Counted from the first letter of the stretch, positions 10,894 to 20,325 are shown. The stretch is DNA of 42,113 bases from Halieaceae bacterium (GCA_028280635.1 JANQLM010000095.1:1-42113), one strand, 5' to 3'. The notes: generated from the sequence alone by a model not told the origin. A program made the numbers and translations.

Positions 10894-12201
10894 ATGACAT
10901 CCGCCACCCAGGCCGCCACCCGCATCCCGCGGGATGGACACCCGGTCTCCCGGAAACACATCAGCGAGAGCGCCCTAAAGGTCATGTCCCGGCTGTCCAG
11001 CCAGGGATTCGAGGCCTATCTGGTGGGCGGCGCTGTCCGGGACCTGCTGCTGGGTGGGCACCCCAAAGACTTTGACGTCGCCACCGATGCCACCCCGGAA
11101 GAGGTGCACGAATTGTTCCGCAATTCGCGGATCATCGGGCGTCGCTTCCGCATCGTGCACGTGCGCTTTGGCCGCGAGATTATCGAGGTCACCACCTTCC
11201 GCGGGCACCACGATAGCGACGAGCAGGAAGACAAGCGACGCCCGGCGGCCAAGCAGAGCGATTCCGGCATGCTGTTGCGGGACAATGTGTTCGGCAGTCT
11301 CGAGGAAGACGCCGTGCGTCGCGACTTCACGGTGAACGCGCTGTACTACTCCAGCAAGGACTTCTGCGTGTACGACTACGTAGACGGTCTGCGCGATCTG
11401 GAACACCGGCAGATTCGCATCATCGGCGATGCCGAGAAGCGCTACCGAGAGGACCCTGTGCGCATGCTGCGCGCGGTGCGCTTTGCCGCCAAGCTCGACT
11501 TCGATATTGCAGAATCCACCGCCGAGCCCATCCCCGAGCTGTCGCACATGTTGGAGGCCATACCTGCCGCGCGCCTGTTCGACGAAATGCTCAAGCTGTT
11601 CATGGCGGGTTATGCCCTGCCCACCTTCAGACTGCTGCGCAAGTACCAGCTACTGGAGCACCTGTTCCCGGCCACTGCCAGTGAGCTGGACATGAATCCC
11701 CGGGCGGTGAAGCTGGTGGAGGCCGCGATGGCATCCACTGATGCTCGGGTCGCCGAAGACAAGCCGGTGACGCCCGCCTTTATTCTCGCGGCTCTGCTCT
11801 GGCCGCCGGTGGTCGAGCTCAAGAAATCCCTGGAAGACAATGGCCTGGCACCGATGGAAGCGCTGGCCGAGGCCGCCAGCTCGCTGACCCAGGAGCAGCT
11901 CCACCACATCGCTATTCCACGGCGTTTCACCGCACCCATGCGGGAAATCTGGGAATTTCAGCTGCGACTGCAGAAGCGCAAGGGACGCGGCCTGGTCAAG
12001 CACCTCTCGCACCGGCGCTTCCGCGCGGCCTACGACTTCCTGCTGCTGCGAGAGCAGTCTGGCGAGGACCTGGAAGGGCTGGGCAAGTTCTGGACTGAAA
12101 TGCAGGAAAAGCACCCGGACGTGGAAGTGGACACCGGGCCCTCGGAGGAGGAAAAACCCCGGCCGAGACGCCGGCGTCGCCGCCGCAAACGTCCGCAATG
12201 A
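10894..12201 (+). CDS. pcnB: poly(A) polymerase I
   Basis: A 435-residue nucleotidyltransferase that adds 3' poly(A) tails and so promotes RNA decay by PNPase and RNase E. The head domain has LVGGAVRDLLLG (43-54) and the catalytic DxD at Asp59/Asp61 (KDFDVAT). The conserved RRDFTVNALYY follows near residue 150. The C-terminus ends in an Arg/Lys-rich tail (RPRRRRRRRKRPQ), as in other PcnB proteins. The frame is open upstream to 10792, but that extension would run through the sRNA hairpin; ATG 10894, with GGAG 13 nt before it, gives the expected N-terminus. It overlaps folK as ATGA. pnp, its functional partner, is also in this window. Confidence 0.95.
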   Translation: MTSATQAATRIPRDGHPVSRKHISESALKVMSRLSSQGFEAYLVGGAVRDLLLGGHPKDFDVATDATPEEVHELFRNSRIIGRRFRIVHVRFGREIIEVTTFRGHHDSDEQEDKRRPAAKQSDSGMLLRDNVFGSLEEDAVRRDFTVNALYYSSKDFCVYDYVDGLRDLEHRQIRIIGDAEKRYREDPVRMLRAVRFAAKLDFDIAESTAEPIPELSHMLEAIPAARLFDEMLKLFMAGYALPTFRLLRKYQLLEHLFPATASELDMNPRAVKLVEAAMASTDARVAEDKPVTPAFILAALLWPPVVELKKSLEDNGLAPMEALAEAASSLTQEQLHHIAIPRRFTAPMREIWEFQLRLQKRKGRGLVKHLSHRRFRAAYDFLLLREQSGEDLEGLGKFWTEMQEKHPDVEVDTGPSEEEKPRPRRRRRRRKRPQ

Positions 12202-12698
12202 TCACCGCCTACATCGCCCTCGGCAGCAACCTGGGCGACTCCCGGGCACTGCTGGGCTCGGCGCTGGCCGCCATGGACCGCCTGGCGGACACTCGGCTGG
12301 TCGATGTGTCACCCACCTATCGCAGCACCGCGGTGGGGCCTGGCAAGCAGCGGGACTACCTGAACCTGGTGGCACGGCTCGAGACCGGCCTGGACGCGGG
12401 CAAACTGCTGGCGCAACTGCAGCGCATCGAGGCCGACCACGGCCGTCAACGCAGAGAGCACTGGGGCCCGCGCACCCTGGACCTGGACATCCTGCTCTAT
12501 GGCGACGCGACGATCAGCACGGAAGCGCTGCAGGTGCCACACCCGCGCATGGCGGAACGCAACTTCGTGCTGTACCCTCTCACTGATCTTGCAGCGGACC
12601 TGGTCCTGCCCTGCGGCACACCCCTGCAGCGCTGGCGCAGTGCCTGTTCCGACGCGGGACTGGAAGCCCTAGGAGACACCATTGAGCCAGGACGGTAG
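12198..12698 (+). CDS. folK: 6-hydroxymethyl-7,8-dihydropterin pyrophosphokinase (HPPK)
   Basis: A 166-residue FolK that pyrophosphorylates hydroxymethyl-dihydropterin, the step immediately before FolP in folate synthesis; folP is in this window at 39940-40740. Signatures: N-terminal YIALGSNLGDS and the metal/ATP motif GPRTLDLDILLYGD (about residues 92-105). Length is typical. The start overlaps the pcnB stop (ATGA), and the following kinase gene begins before folK ends, so all three are likely co-transcribed. Confidence 0.96.
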   Translation: MITAYIALGSNLGDSRALLGSALAAMDRLADTRLVDVSPTYRSTAVGPGKQRDYLNLVARLETGLDAGKLLAQLQRIEADHGRQRREHWGPRTLDLDILLYGDATISTEALQVPHPRMAERNFVLYPLTDLAADLVLPCGTPLQRWRSACSDAGLEALGDTIEPGR

Positions 12699-13380
12699 CG
12701 CGAGCCCGGCGGGATCAGAAACCGGCATCGACCTGAGAGGACGCCGGCCGCCAGCATTCATCGCTGTGGAAGGACCTATCGGGGTCGGTAAAACAACGCT
12801 GGCCAAGCGCCTGGCCAGCACATTCAATTACCAGGCCCTGCTGGAGCAGGCCGAACAAAACCCCTTCCTGGAGCGCTTCTACCAGAACCGCAAGCAGGCA
12901 GCGCTCGCCACCCAGCTATTCTTCCTGTTTCAGCGCGCGCAACAGATCCAGGACCTGCGGCAGTCAGATATCTTTGAACCGGTGCGAGTGGCGGATTTTC
13001 TTATCGAGAAGGACCCGCTGTTTGCGCGCATCAACCTGGACAGTGACGAGTATCAGCTCTACGACAAGGTCTTCCGGCAGCTCACCATCGACGCGCCGCG
13101 ACCGGACCTGGTGATCTACCTGCAGGCGTCAACCGATGTGTTGCTATCGCGCATTGAAAGCCGGGGGATTGGCTACGAACAGTCGATCAACCGCGACTAT
13201 CTCGAGTCGCTGAACGAAGTGTACAGTGAATTTTTTCTATATTACGATGGCGCCCCACTGCTGATCGTGAACGCCAGCGAGATTGACCTGGCCAACAGCG
13301 ATCGCGACTACGAACACCTCGTGGACTACATGCTGGATATTCGCAGCGGTCGGCACTACTTCAACCCGACGTTTATATAG
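12682..13380 (+). CDS. deoxynucleoside kinase family protein
   Basis: A 232-residue P-loop kinase of the deoxyadenosine/deoxyguanosine kinase (dNK) family, which phosphorylates deoxynucleosides for salvage. Walker A is GPIGVGKT (31-38). Further family features are EQAEQNPFLERFY, the FFLFQRAQQI helix and the lid segment RIESRGIGYEQSINRDYL. The start is TTG 12682, supported by AGGAG about 6 nt upstream; it lies 17 nt inside folK. The first 22 residues are polar and probably disordered. A kinase of this type between folK and panB is common in marine Gammaproteobacteria. The nucleoside specificity cannot be read from the sequence. Confidence 0.88.
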   Translation: MSQDGSASPAGSETGIDLRGRRPPAFIAVEGPIGVGKTTLAKRLASTFNYQALLEQAEQNPFLERFYQNRKQAALATQLFFLFQRAQQIQDLRQSDIFEPVRVADFLIEKDPLFARINLDSDEYQLYDKVFRQLTIDAPRPDLVIYLQASTDVLLSRIESRGIGYEQSINRDYLESLNEVYSEFFLYYDGAPLLIVNASEIDLANSDRDYEHLVDYMLDIRSGRHYFNPTFI

Positions 13381-13487
13381 CGATCATTTGGCGATCTGCA
13401 GCGCGGGTGAAAACCCGAACGCTGGCAATACCGGGCAACCGGAACCACAGGGCGTAGCAACACTCGGAGCGAACGGGCAGAAGCGGC

Positions 13488-14279
13488 ATGGCCAAAATCA
13501 CCGTCAACACCCTCAAGGCCATGAAGGAGGCCGGCGAGAAGTTTTGTTGCATCACGGCGTATGATGCCACCTTCGCTCGCCTTATCGCCGCCGCCGGCGC
13601 GGAAACCATGTTGGTGGGTGACTCCCTGGGCATGGTCCTGCAGGGTCACGACAGCACCATCCCCGTCACCCTCGAGGACATGGCTTACCACACTGCCTGT
13701 GTGGCCCGGGCCAACACCGACGCCCTGGTCATCGCCGATATGCCATTCATGGCCTATGCCAGCCCCGAACAGGCCATGGCCAATGCCACAGAGCTGATGC
13801 AGGCTGGCGCCCAGATGGTCAAGATGGAAGGCGGCACCTGGCTCAGCGACAGCATTCACGCCCTGGTGGAGCGCGGTATTCCGGTCTGCGCCCATCTCGG
13901 CCTGACGCCGCAGTCGGTCAACGTGTTCGGCGGCTACCGGGTGCAGGGGCGCACGCCCAAGGGGGCCAAGAGCATTCTTGCCGATGCGGTGGAAATCCAG
14001 GATGCAGGCGCCTCTATCCTGGTGCTGGAATGTGTTCCCGCAGAGTTGGCAACCGATATCAGCAGCAAGCTGGAAATCCCGGTGATCGGCATCGGCGCCG
14101 GCCCGGGCACGGATGCGCAGGTACTGGTGATGCACGATTTGCTCGGGCTGGGGGAGCACAAGCCCCGGTTCGTGGAAAACTTCATGGCGGGCCAGGCCAG
14201 TGTGCAGGATGCACTCAAGGCCTTCGTCGATGCGGTCAAGAGCGGTGCCTACCCACGCCCCGAGCACGGCTACGAGTAA
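13488..14279 (+). CDS. panB: 3-methyl-2-oxobutanoate hydroxymethyltransferase
   Basis: A 263-residue PanB making ketopantoate from 2-oxoisovalerate and methylene-tetrahydrofolate, the first committed step of pantothenate synthesis. Recognised by ITAYDATFARL, the metal-binding VGDSLGMVLQGHDSTIPVT (about 43-61), VKMEGG, and PVIGIGAGPGTDAQ. Length is normal and all segments are present. It follows the kinase by 107 nt, a gap holding only a small hairpin with a GAAA loop (CGGGT/ACCCG). The folate it uses depends on folK/folP. The stop codon lies within GTAACGTAAC. Confidence 0.97.
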   Translation: MAKITVNTLKAMKEAGEKFCCITAYDATFARLIAAAGAETMLVGDSLGMVLQGHDSTIPVTLEDMAYHTACVARANTDALVIADMPFMAYASPEQAMANATELMQAGAQMVKMEGGTWLSDSIHALVERGIPVCAHLGLTPQSVNVFGGYRVQGRTPKGAKSILADAVEIQDAGASILVLECVPAELATDISSKLEIPVIGIGAGPGTDAQVLVMHDLLGLGEHKPRFVENFMAGQASVQDALKAFVDAVKSGAYPRPEHGYE

Positions 14280-14337
14280 CGTAACACTTTTCCCCGTTCC
14301 AGCCCTGAAGCCGCACCCGGCTCGCTCCGCGCACTCT

Positions 14338-14366
14338 TTCAGAGCACGCTTACTGCTAGATATAAT
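14338..14366 (+). promoter_or_regulatory. possible promoter of panC
   Basis: TATAAT (14361-14366) is perfect; the -35 at 17-nt spacing (TTCAGA, 14338-14343) is poor. It stands in a locally AT-rich patch. Confidence 0.4.
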
Positions 14367-14388
14367 TTTTATTTATCAATAACTTATG

Positions 14389-14406
14389 AGTTAGTTTGCA
14401 CTAACT
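14389..14406. repeat. perfect dyad in panC leader
   Basis: AGTTAGT TTGC ACTAACT, about 20 nt after the putative -10. It has no T-run on either side, so an operator or leader stem-loop is more likely than a terminator. Its binder is unknown. Confidence 0.45.
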
Positions 14407-14667
14407 ATCAGTGCATTGGTAACAGGCTGCTCCGAAAGGCATAAGAGTGCTTCGTTTGGTAACAAAAAAGCATGAATATTTTGTGAAAATGCGTTGCCCC
14501 CCTCCCTACCATGGGGCATACTCGCCGTCCCAATTTGGTACTTTTACCACTTTGCACCAGTTTGTGCGTTTCCGCGCAATAGGCCTTGCGTCAACAAGGT
14601 GCATTGATGTGTTGCTCTGCACCGCCACGGGCGGTCAGGCAAAAACGAGGAGCCAACGAGGAACAAG

Positions 14668-15552
14668 ATGCGGACATACGCCACCAACGCGCAACTGCAG
14701 CGCGCCATCCGCGACAAGCGGGTTCAGGGCCAGACCATCGCCTTTGTACCGACCATGGGCAACCTGCACGAGGGCCACCTCGAGCTGGTACGCAAGGCGC
14801 GGGAGCTCTGCGATGTCGTGGTAGTCAGCATCTTCGTCAACCCGATGCAGTTCGGCCAGAACGAAGACCTCGATTCCTATCCTCGCACCCTGCTCGCTGA
14901 CAAGGAGAAACTGTTCGCCGAAGGTGTGCAAATCCTGTTCGCACCGTCCGCCGAAGAGATCTATCCCGAAGGCCTCGGTGTGCAAACCGCCGTTAACGTC
15001 CCGGCACTCTCCGATACGCTGTGCGGCGCCAGCCGGCCCGGCCACTTCACCGGCGTGGCCACCGTGGTGACCAAGCTGTTCAATATCGTGCAGCCTGACG
15101 TGGCGGTGTTTGGCGAGAAAGATTTCCAGCAGCTCTCCATCATCCGCAAGATGGTGATGGACCTGTGCCTGCCGATCGAGATCGTCGGTGTGCCCACAGC
15201 ACGTGCGGAAGACGGCCTGGCCCTGAGCTCTCGCAACGGTTACCTGACACCGGAGCAGCGCGAGCGCGCGCCTGAGCTGAACCGCATACTCATGGAAGTG
15301 CGCGACGCCATCGCCTGTGGCTTCGACAACTACCTTGAGCTTGAAGCCCATGCGCGCCTGAAGTTGATTCAGGCCGGCTTCGAGCCGGATTACTTCGAGA
15401 TCCGCGACGCCCGCACGCTGGCGGACGTGACCGCCAATACCGAGGAAGTGGCGATTCTGGCCGCGGCCCAGCTCGGCAAACCCCGCCTGATCGACAATGT
15501 GCGCCTGGCGCTGAATCCTGTCAGCGACTGGGGCATGCTCGCCACGCGCTAG
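14668..15552 (+). CDS. panC: pantothenate synthetase
   Basis: A 294-residue PanC that joins pantoate and beta-alanine with ATP. Nucleotidyltransferase signatures: [16 protein letters not shown] with the HIGH-like [27 protein letters not shown] and the KMSKS-like region [12 protein letters not shown] 14668 is preceded by GAGGAACAAG, a good ribosome site. Unlike Pseudomonas, panD and pgi do not follow; acs comes next. Beta-alanine must come from a panD elsewhere. Confidence 0.97.
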   Translation: MRTYATNAQLQRAIRDKRVQGQTIAFVPTMGNLHEGHLELVRKARELCDVVVVSIFVNPMQFGQNEDLDSYPRTLLADKEKLFAEGVQILFAPSAEEIYPEGLGVQTAVNVPALSDTLCGASRPGHFTGVATVVTKLFNIVQPDVAVFGEKDFQQLSIIRKMVMDLCLPIEIVGVPTARAEDGLALSSRNGYLTPEQRERAPELNRILMEVRDAIACGFDNYLELEAHARLKLIQAGFEPDYFEIRDARTLADVTANTEEVAILAAAQLGKPRLIDNVRLALNPVSDWGMLATR

Positions 15553-15655
15553 CGGCTTTTTATAAACCCGCCGCGGCTACTCTCTATGAGCACTTGGCGG
15601 GCGCCTCACTTGATCCACATCACCCGCTGATCTGGTACCCCGCGAGCGGCGGGTC

Positions 15656-15724
15656 TATGCTTGTGCTACGCACACGACACAAGCATAAGCCGCAGTCTCA
15701 ACAACAATAATTCCCGCTGGGAGA
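15656..15724 (+). promoter_or_regulatory. acs leader: 10-bp dyad, AAN (Hfq/Crc) motif, ribosome site
   Basis: TATGCTTGTG (15656-15665) and CACAAGCATA (15678-15687) are perfect complements separated by 12 nt. Twelve nucleotides later comes AACAACAATAA (15700-15710), four AA pairs in the AAN spacing bound by Hfq/Crc, then GGGAGA (15719-15724) and the ATG at 15730. Binding at the motif would overlap the ribosome footprint and block translation, the standard Crc mechanism. The dyad could be an mRNA stem or a DNA operator. Confidence 0.5.
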
Positions 15725-15729
15725 CCCTC

Positions 15730-17667
15730 ATGTCTGAATTCCCTGTTCATCCCGTCCCCGAGGCACTCAAGCAGAGCGCCCATATCAATGCCGAGCAATA
15801 CCAGGCGATGTACCAGCGCTCCGTGGAAGATCCCGAGGGCTTCTGGTCGGAGATGGCCTCGGAGTTCCTGGATTGGGATTCCCCCTGGGACAGCGTTTGC
15901 AGTTATGACTTTCACAACGGGGATGCCAGTTGGTTCGCCGGCGGTACCCTCAATGTCAGCGTCAACTGCATCGATCGTCACCTGCCCGCACGCGCTGACC
16001 AGGTCGCACTGATCTGGGAGGGGGACGACCCGGCTGACGACAAGACGGTGACCTATGGCGAACTGCATGCCGCTGTTTGCCAACTGGCCAACGGCCTGCG
16101 CGCGCGGGGCGTCGGCAAGGGGGACCGGGTATGTATCTACATGCCCATGATTCCGGAGGCCGCCTATGCCATGCTGGCCTGCGCGCGGATCGGCGCCGTA
16201 CACTCGGTGGTGTTTGGCGGCTTCTCTCCCGAGGCCCTCAAGGACCGCATTCTCGACTCCGACTGCCAGACCGTGATTACCGCCGATGAAGGCGTTCGCG
16301 GCGGCAAGCACATCCCGCTGAAGGCCAACACCGACAAAGCCCTGTCGGAGTGCCCCAATGTACATAGCTGCATCGTGGTGAAGCGCACCGGCGCCGAGGT
16401 GTCCTGGGACGAATCTCGTGATGTGGGCTACGAAGACCTGGTCGCCGGCCGGGCAGCCAGCTGCGACCCCGAAGCCATGGACGCGGAGGACCCGCTGTTT
16501 ATCCTCTACACCTCGGGTTCCACCGGCAAACCCAAGGGCGTACTGCATACCACCGGCGGCTACCTGCTGCAGGCGGCCATGACCTTTAAATATACCTTCG
16601 ACTACAAGGACGGCGAGGTGTACTGGTGCACCGCTGACGTCGGCTGGGTGACTGGGCACAGCTATATTGTCTATGGGCCACTGGCCAACGGCGCCATCAG
16701 CCTGATGTTTGAGGGCGTACCCACCTACCCGGATGCATCGCGCTGCTGGGAGGTCTGTGACAAGCACCAGGTCAATATCTTCTACACCGCGCCCACGGCC
16801 ATCCGTGCCCTGCATTCACTGGGCGATGCACCGGTCACCCGCACCTCCCGGGCGAGCCTGCGCCTGCTTGGCACCGTGGGCGAGCCCATCAACCCGGAGG
16901 CCTGGGAGTGGTACTACAGCGTGGTAGGCGAGTCGCGCTGCCCCATTGTCGACACCTGGTGGCAGACCGAAACCGGCGCTCACATGATTACGCCGCTGCC
17001 GGGCGCCACCGACCTGAAGCCAGGCTCTGCCACTTTCCCCTTCTTTGGTGTGCAGCTCGCCCTGCTCGATGAACAGGGTCGGGAAATCGAGGGTGAGGGC
17101 GCAGGCTACCTGGTGATCAAGGCCAGTTGGCCGAGCCAGATTCGCACGGTCTACGGCGACCACCAGCGCATGGTGGATACCTATTTCAGCAACTACCCGG
17201 GCTACTACTTCACCGGCGACGGCGCCAGCCGCGACGCCGACGGGTACTACTGGATTACCGGTCGCGTTGACGATGTGCTCAACGTTTCCGGGCACCGGAT
17301 GGGCACCGCGGAAGTAGAAAGCGCGCTGGTGCTACACGATGACATCGCGGAGGCCGCCGTCGTGGGCTACCCTCATGACATCAAGGGCCAGGGCATCTAC
17401 TGCTATGTGACGCCGATGGTCGGGGTAGATCCCAGTGAGGAACTACAGAAGGAGTTGGTGGCGCTGTGCGTGCAGGAAATCGGCCCCATCGCAAAACCCG
17501 ACGTCATCCAGTGGGCGCCGGCCCTGCCGAAAACCCGCTCCGGCAAGATCATGCGCCGTATCCTGCGCAAAGTGGCCGAGAACGAACTCGGCAGCCTGGG
17601 AGACACCTCGACTCTGGCCGACCCGGCTGTGGTCGACGACCTGATCGAGAACCGCGCCAACCGCTAG
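15730..17667 (+). CDS. acs: acetyl-CoA synthetase (AMP-forming)
   Basis: A 645-residue Acs converting acetate, CoA and ATP to acetyl-CoA. Motifs: [18 protein letters not shown] (P-loop, from residue 260), TWWQTETG (acyl-adenylate site), [15 protein letters not shown] (hinge region) and [15 protein letters not shown], where Lys606 is the residue normally silenced by acetylation. The frame is open upstream to 15661, but ATG 15730 with GGGAGA 5 nt before it gives the usual N-terminus. Its leader has an Hfq/Crc-type motif, fitting the known catabolite control of acetate use. It ends 9 nt from the convergent DUF2490 gene with no obvious terminator between. Confidence 0.97.
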   Translation: MSEFPVHPVPEALKQSAHINAEQYQAMYQRSVEDPEGFWSEMASEFLDWDSPWDSVCSYDFHNGDASWFAGGTLNVSVNCIDRHLPARADQVALIWEGDDPADDKTVTYGELHAAVCQLANGLRARGVGKGDRVCIYMPMIPEAAYAMLACARIGAVHSVVFGGFSPEALKDRILDSDCQTVITADEGVRGGKHIPLKANTDKALSECPNVHSCIVVKRTGAEVSWDESRDVGYEDLVAGRAASCDPEAMDAEDPLFILYTSGSTGKPKGVLHTTGGYLLQAAMTFKYTFDYKDGEVYWCTADVGWVTGHSYIVYGPLANGAISLMFEGVPTYPDASRCWEVCDKHQVNIFYTAPTAIRALHSLGDAPVTRTSRASLRLLGTVGEPINPEAWEWYYSVVGESRCPIVDTWWQTETGAHMITPLPGATDLKPGSATFPFFGVQLALLDEQGREIEGEGAGYLVIKASWPSQIRTVYGDHQRMVDTYFSNYPGYYFTGDGASRDADGYYWITGRVDDVLNVSGHRMGTAEVESALVLHDDIAEAAVVGYPHDIKGQGIYCYVTPMVGVDPSEELQKELVALCVQEIGPIAKPDVIQWAPALPKTRSGKIMRRILRKVAENELGSLGDTSTLADPAVVDDLIENRANR

Positions 17668-17676
17668 GCGGCAGGG

Positions 17677-18414
17677 CTAAAAGCTGTGGTGCAGGCTTAG
17701 CTGTAGCTGGCCTTTGTCGACGCCGTCAGTGGTCTGGTACATGTAGCCGAACTGGGTGCGCAGGGTATCGCTGAGGCTGTACCCAATCGCGGCATAGGCG
17801 CGGTTGCGATCAAAGTACTCCACCTCGACGCCGTCACCCACGTCTTTCTCGCCATTGATAAACAGTTCGTTGTAAAAGGCCGCATACCAAGCGCCCTGCT
17901 TGAGGTCGCTGCGATTGAAGGGAATGTTCATGAACAGCGCGTAGCGAAAGCGCGTGCGAAAGTCCTGGTCGTCCACCCAGCGCTGTTCGTAGCGGAAGCG
18001 GTGAGTCAGGTAAACCCTGTCACCCAGCTTCTGCGGGACCAGGGCTTCCTGGTAAATGCGATGCTCGGTGTCGGTATCGTTGCTGGAGCCGAACTCGCCG
18101 CTGGTGATATTGGCATACCCCAGCGTCAGGGTGGCGTCGTTGGACTCCGGCCGCCAGGTCACGCCGCCGCGCAGCATAAGCTGCTCAAGGTCACCGCCCA
18201 GGTCCCAGTTCCGGTACTGCACATCGCCCTGTACCCCCCACCGCGAGGTCTGGGAGGGGAAGTTGAAGAAGTACATATACCAGGCACCGAGCTGGTCCTC
18301 ATCCACCGGCTCCGCGACCGCGCCCTGCGGCTGCAGCAACAGCAGGGCGGCGCCAACAGCGAGCAGAGGCGAGCGCCCTCGCAGCGAGAAGATCACAGCT
18401 ATTAAAGAAAACAT
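17677..18414 (-). CDS. DUF2490 family outer-membrane beta-barrel protein
   Basis: A 245-residue exported protein. A hydrophobic N-terminal segment ends in AVA before EPVDED, a plausible signal peptidase I site near residue 34. The rest alternates short amphipathic strands with turns (LGAWYMYFFNF, QTQFGYMYQT-like segments), and the last residue is Phe, the usual outer-membrane barrel signature. The pattern WGVQGDVQYRNWDLGGDLEQLMLRGGVTW (quoted only in part: residues about 58-86) is typical of DUF2490 proteins. Function is unknown for the family. It is convergent with acs and has the same orientation as the TMEM175 gene 124 nt upstream. Confidence 0.75.
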   Translation of the reverse strand: MFSLIAVIFSLRGRSPLLAVGAALLLLQPQGAVAEPVDEDQLGAWYMYFFNFPSQTSRWGVQGDVQYRNWDLGGDLEQLMLRGGVTWRPESNDATLTLGYANITSGEFGSSNDTDTEHRIYQEALVPQKLGDRVYLTHRFRYEQRWVDDQDFRTRFRYALFMNIPFNRSDLKQGAWYAAFYNELFINGEKDVGDGVEVEYFDRNRAYAAIGYSLSDTLRTQFGYMYQTTDGVDKGQLQLSLHHSF

Positions 18415-18538
18415 AGATTGGGGCCTTCGCCATCCGGGATTTCGAGTTTCACTATCATACCTTGGACCAGCGCAGGTACAGGCCTGCGCCCTGGCAAGCC
18501 TTTGGCAGCCACACCAGCGCTGACGGGACAGCGCCCGG

Positions 18539-19261
18539 CTAGTCCTGGAAACTGGCGCGGTAGCGACGGTTCAGCACCACGTACACCAGGGGCATCACCA
18601 GGGCCAGCAGGAAGTAGGCCCAGCCGGACAGTCCGACCAGCCGGTCGGGAACCACCAGGGCCAGCCCGGCCGATAGCAGTCCGATACTCGAAGCCACCAG
18701 CCAGGCGAAGATCTCGTGCCGCGTCAGCAGCACTTCCCGTGCACTCAGTGCCAGTGCCTCCCGCTGGCCAAGGGCATGAAAGTACAGGCCAACGATACAC
18801 AGGTTGCCCAGCAGGAAACCAACACCATAGATAACGAACAGGCCACGCAGCTCTGCATAGCTGCTGACCGTAAACTCACTGGGTAGCCAGCCGCCGCTGA
18901 GCGCACTGACCGCGGCGGTCGCCATGGCGCGCAGCGGGTATACGTAGATCAGAATGATAAACACCAGCGCCAGGCTCAACAGGTTGGTCAGGGTGGTGTC
19001 GAGTCCGTAGCGGATGGACCAGTTGCGGTGCGCCATCCAGAACATGGTCAACACCAGGAAGCCGAACAGGAAGGCCGGTGTGGCGCGCAGCGCCAGCTCC
19101 AGCTCCTGGTAGTTGCCCGGCACGGCGTCGAAAGAGATCACCAGCAGCGTCAGGGCGAATGCGAACGCAGCGTCCACGAAGGTCTCCAACCGCGTTGTCT
19201 CGGCTCCTCGATAGAGGAACGCGCCTACCCTTCGCTCTGGGGGCTCCGGGGTATCAGGCAT
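18539..19261 (-). CDS. TMEM175/DUF1211 family membrane protein (putative K+ channel)
   Basis: A 240-residue protein with about six membrane segments. The family signature RxExFxDAxxA is visible as RLETFVDAAFAFALTLLV (about residues 24-41), and WMAHRNW lies in the third segment. Bacterial TMEM175 proteins are tetrameric K+-permeable channels lacking the classical selectivity filter; whether this one conducts is not known. Its ATG overlaps the stop of the MDR oxidoreductase gene (TGATG), so the two are translated from one mRNA. The last residues YRASFQD are polar and cytoplasmic. Confidence 0.8.
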   Translation of the reverse strand: MPDTPEPPERRVGAFLYRGAETTRLETFVDAAFAFALTLLVISFDAVPGNYQELELALRATPAFLFGFLVLTMFWMAHRNWSIRYGLDTTLTNLLSLALVFIILIYVYPLRAMATAAVSALSGGWLPSEFTVSSYAELRGLFVIYGVGFLLGNLCIVGLYFHALGQREALALSAREVLLTRHEIFAWLVASSIGLLSAGLALVVPDRLVGLSGWAYFLLALVMPLVYVVLNRRYRASFQD

Positions 19262-20265
19262 CAGCTTCCGGTGTGTACCAGCAGTTTGCCGGTGTTGCCG
19301 CCGGTGAAGAGCATTTCCAGGGCACGCGGAAAAGACTCAATGCCCTCTTCCACCTGCTCGCGCATCTTCAGCTTGCCCTCACCCATCCACGCGGCAATGT
19401 CCTTCATGCCCTCCGCGTAGCGGTCGGCGAAGTGGAAGGCCGTGTAACCCTCCATGCGTGCGTAGCGTTCTGCCAGGCGCAGATAGCGCTTGGGCCCATA
19501 GACGTCATTGTTATCCGCGTACTGGGAAATGGCGCCACAGATCACCACTCTGGCGCGCTCCTGGATGTGCTCAAGCACGGCATCCAGCATCTCACCGCCA
19601 ACGTTGTCGAAGAACACCGACACACCTTCCGGTGCGAGTTCGCCGACGCGTTGCTCCACATCCTCGGACTTGTAGTCGATGGCGGCATCGAAACCGAGCT
19701 CATCAGTGAGGAAGGCGCACTTCTCCGGGCCGCCGGCAATGCCAATCACTTTGCCGGCACCGAGCGCCCTGGCCATCTGGCCCGCTACTGAGCCCACGGC
19801 GCCAGCCGCGGCGGAGACCACAACCGTGTCGCCTTCCTTGACCTGGCCGATATCGCGAATACCGAACAGGGCGGTGAGGCCGGTGGTCACCGACAACAGG
19901 CCAAGGTAGTCCGACAGACCGGCGATGGAAGTATCCACAACACTGCAGCCTTCTGCGGGCACCGTAGCCACGGTTTGCGCTGCGAAGGGACCGAACACCG
20001 CGTCCCCCTCCTGGAAGTCGAGGCTGCCGCTGGCCAGTACCTTGCCGACACCCAGAGCGGGCACCGTGGCCCCTTCCGGAATCAGGGTGTGCAGCCAGCC
20101 GGGGCTTAAGGTGGTGCCAATCCAGGCATCGATAGACAGGTAGTCGACGGCCACCTGTATCTCACCGTCGCCGGGGACACGAGCCTCTTCCTCCTGGACG
20201 GACATGACGTCGGCAACTGGCAGGGCCTCGGGATATCTGTCGAGGACGACTTTCTTATTCTTCAT
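19261..20265 (-). CDS. zinc-independent MDR oxidoreductase (CurA/PTGR-like)
   Basis: A 334-residue medium-chain NADP-dependent oxidoreductase of the leukotriene B4 dehydrogenase / CurA group, which reduces activated double bonds. SAAAGAVGSVAGQMA (about residues 150-164) is the AxxGxxG dinucleotide motif, followed by GIAGGPEKC, and VSVFFDNVGGEMLDAVL is the family's VDxxFDNVGG block. No structural zinc cysteines are seen. Codons 2-5 read AAGAATAAGAA, an Hfq/Crc-type AAN series. It lies in a minus-strand run after the DJ-1 gene (60-nt gap) and overlaps TMEM175. Substrate unknown; detoxification of reactive enones is a fair guess. Confidence 0.85.
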   Translation of the reverse strand: MKNKKVVLDRYPEALPVADVMSVQEEEARVPGDGEIQVAVDYLSIDAWIGTTLSPGWLHTLIPEGATVPALGVGKVLASGSLDFQEGDAVFGPFAAQTVATVPAEGCSVVDTSIAGLSDYLGLLSVTTGLTALFGIRDIGQVKEGDTVVVSAAAGAVGSVAGQMARALGAGKVIGIAGGPEKCAFLTDELGFDAAIDYKSEDVEQRVGELAPEGVSVFFDNVGGEMLDAVLEHIQERARVVICGAISQYADNNDVYGPKRYLRLAERYARMEGYTAFHFADRYAEGMKDIAAWMGEGKLKMREQVEEGIESFPRALEMLFTGGNTGKLLVHTGS

Positions 20266-20325
20266 GGCTGTGGGGTCCTTATAGTTCGGATATTGTACGC
20301 GGGGCGGCGGGAACTGGTGCTGCGA

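Larger units (their letters stand above)
14286..14667 (+). other. panB-panC intergenic leader, AT-rich and structured
   Basis: A 388-nt non-coding gap that is unusual in a tightly packed gene string. It includes a perfect -10 TATAAT at 14361-14366 with a weak -35, a perfect 7-bp dyad AGTTAGT-TTGC-ACTAACT at 14389-14406 without a U-tract, and GTAAC elements at 14418 and 14458 in addition to the pair at the end of panB. A short frame starting at 14447 runs into panC out of frame and looks spurious. If the TATAAT is used, panC would have a leader of nearly 300 nt. Confidence 0.45.

Noticed and set aside
14447-14824. Open frame of 125 codons upstream of and overlapping panC
   Set aside because: It runs far into panC in another frame, has no family features or ribosome site, and is best explained as chance.
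15590-15612. TGGC...CAC before acs as a sigma-54 promoter
   Set aside because: The essential GC of the -12 element is absent (AC in its place).
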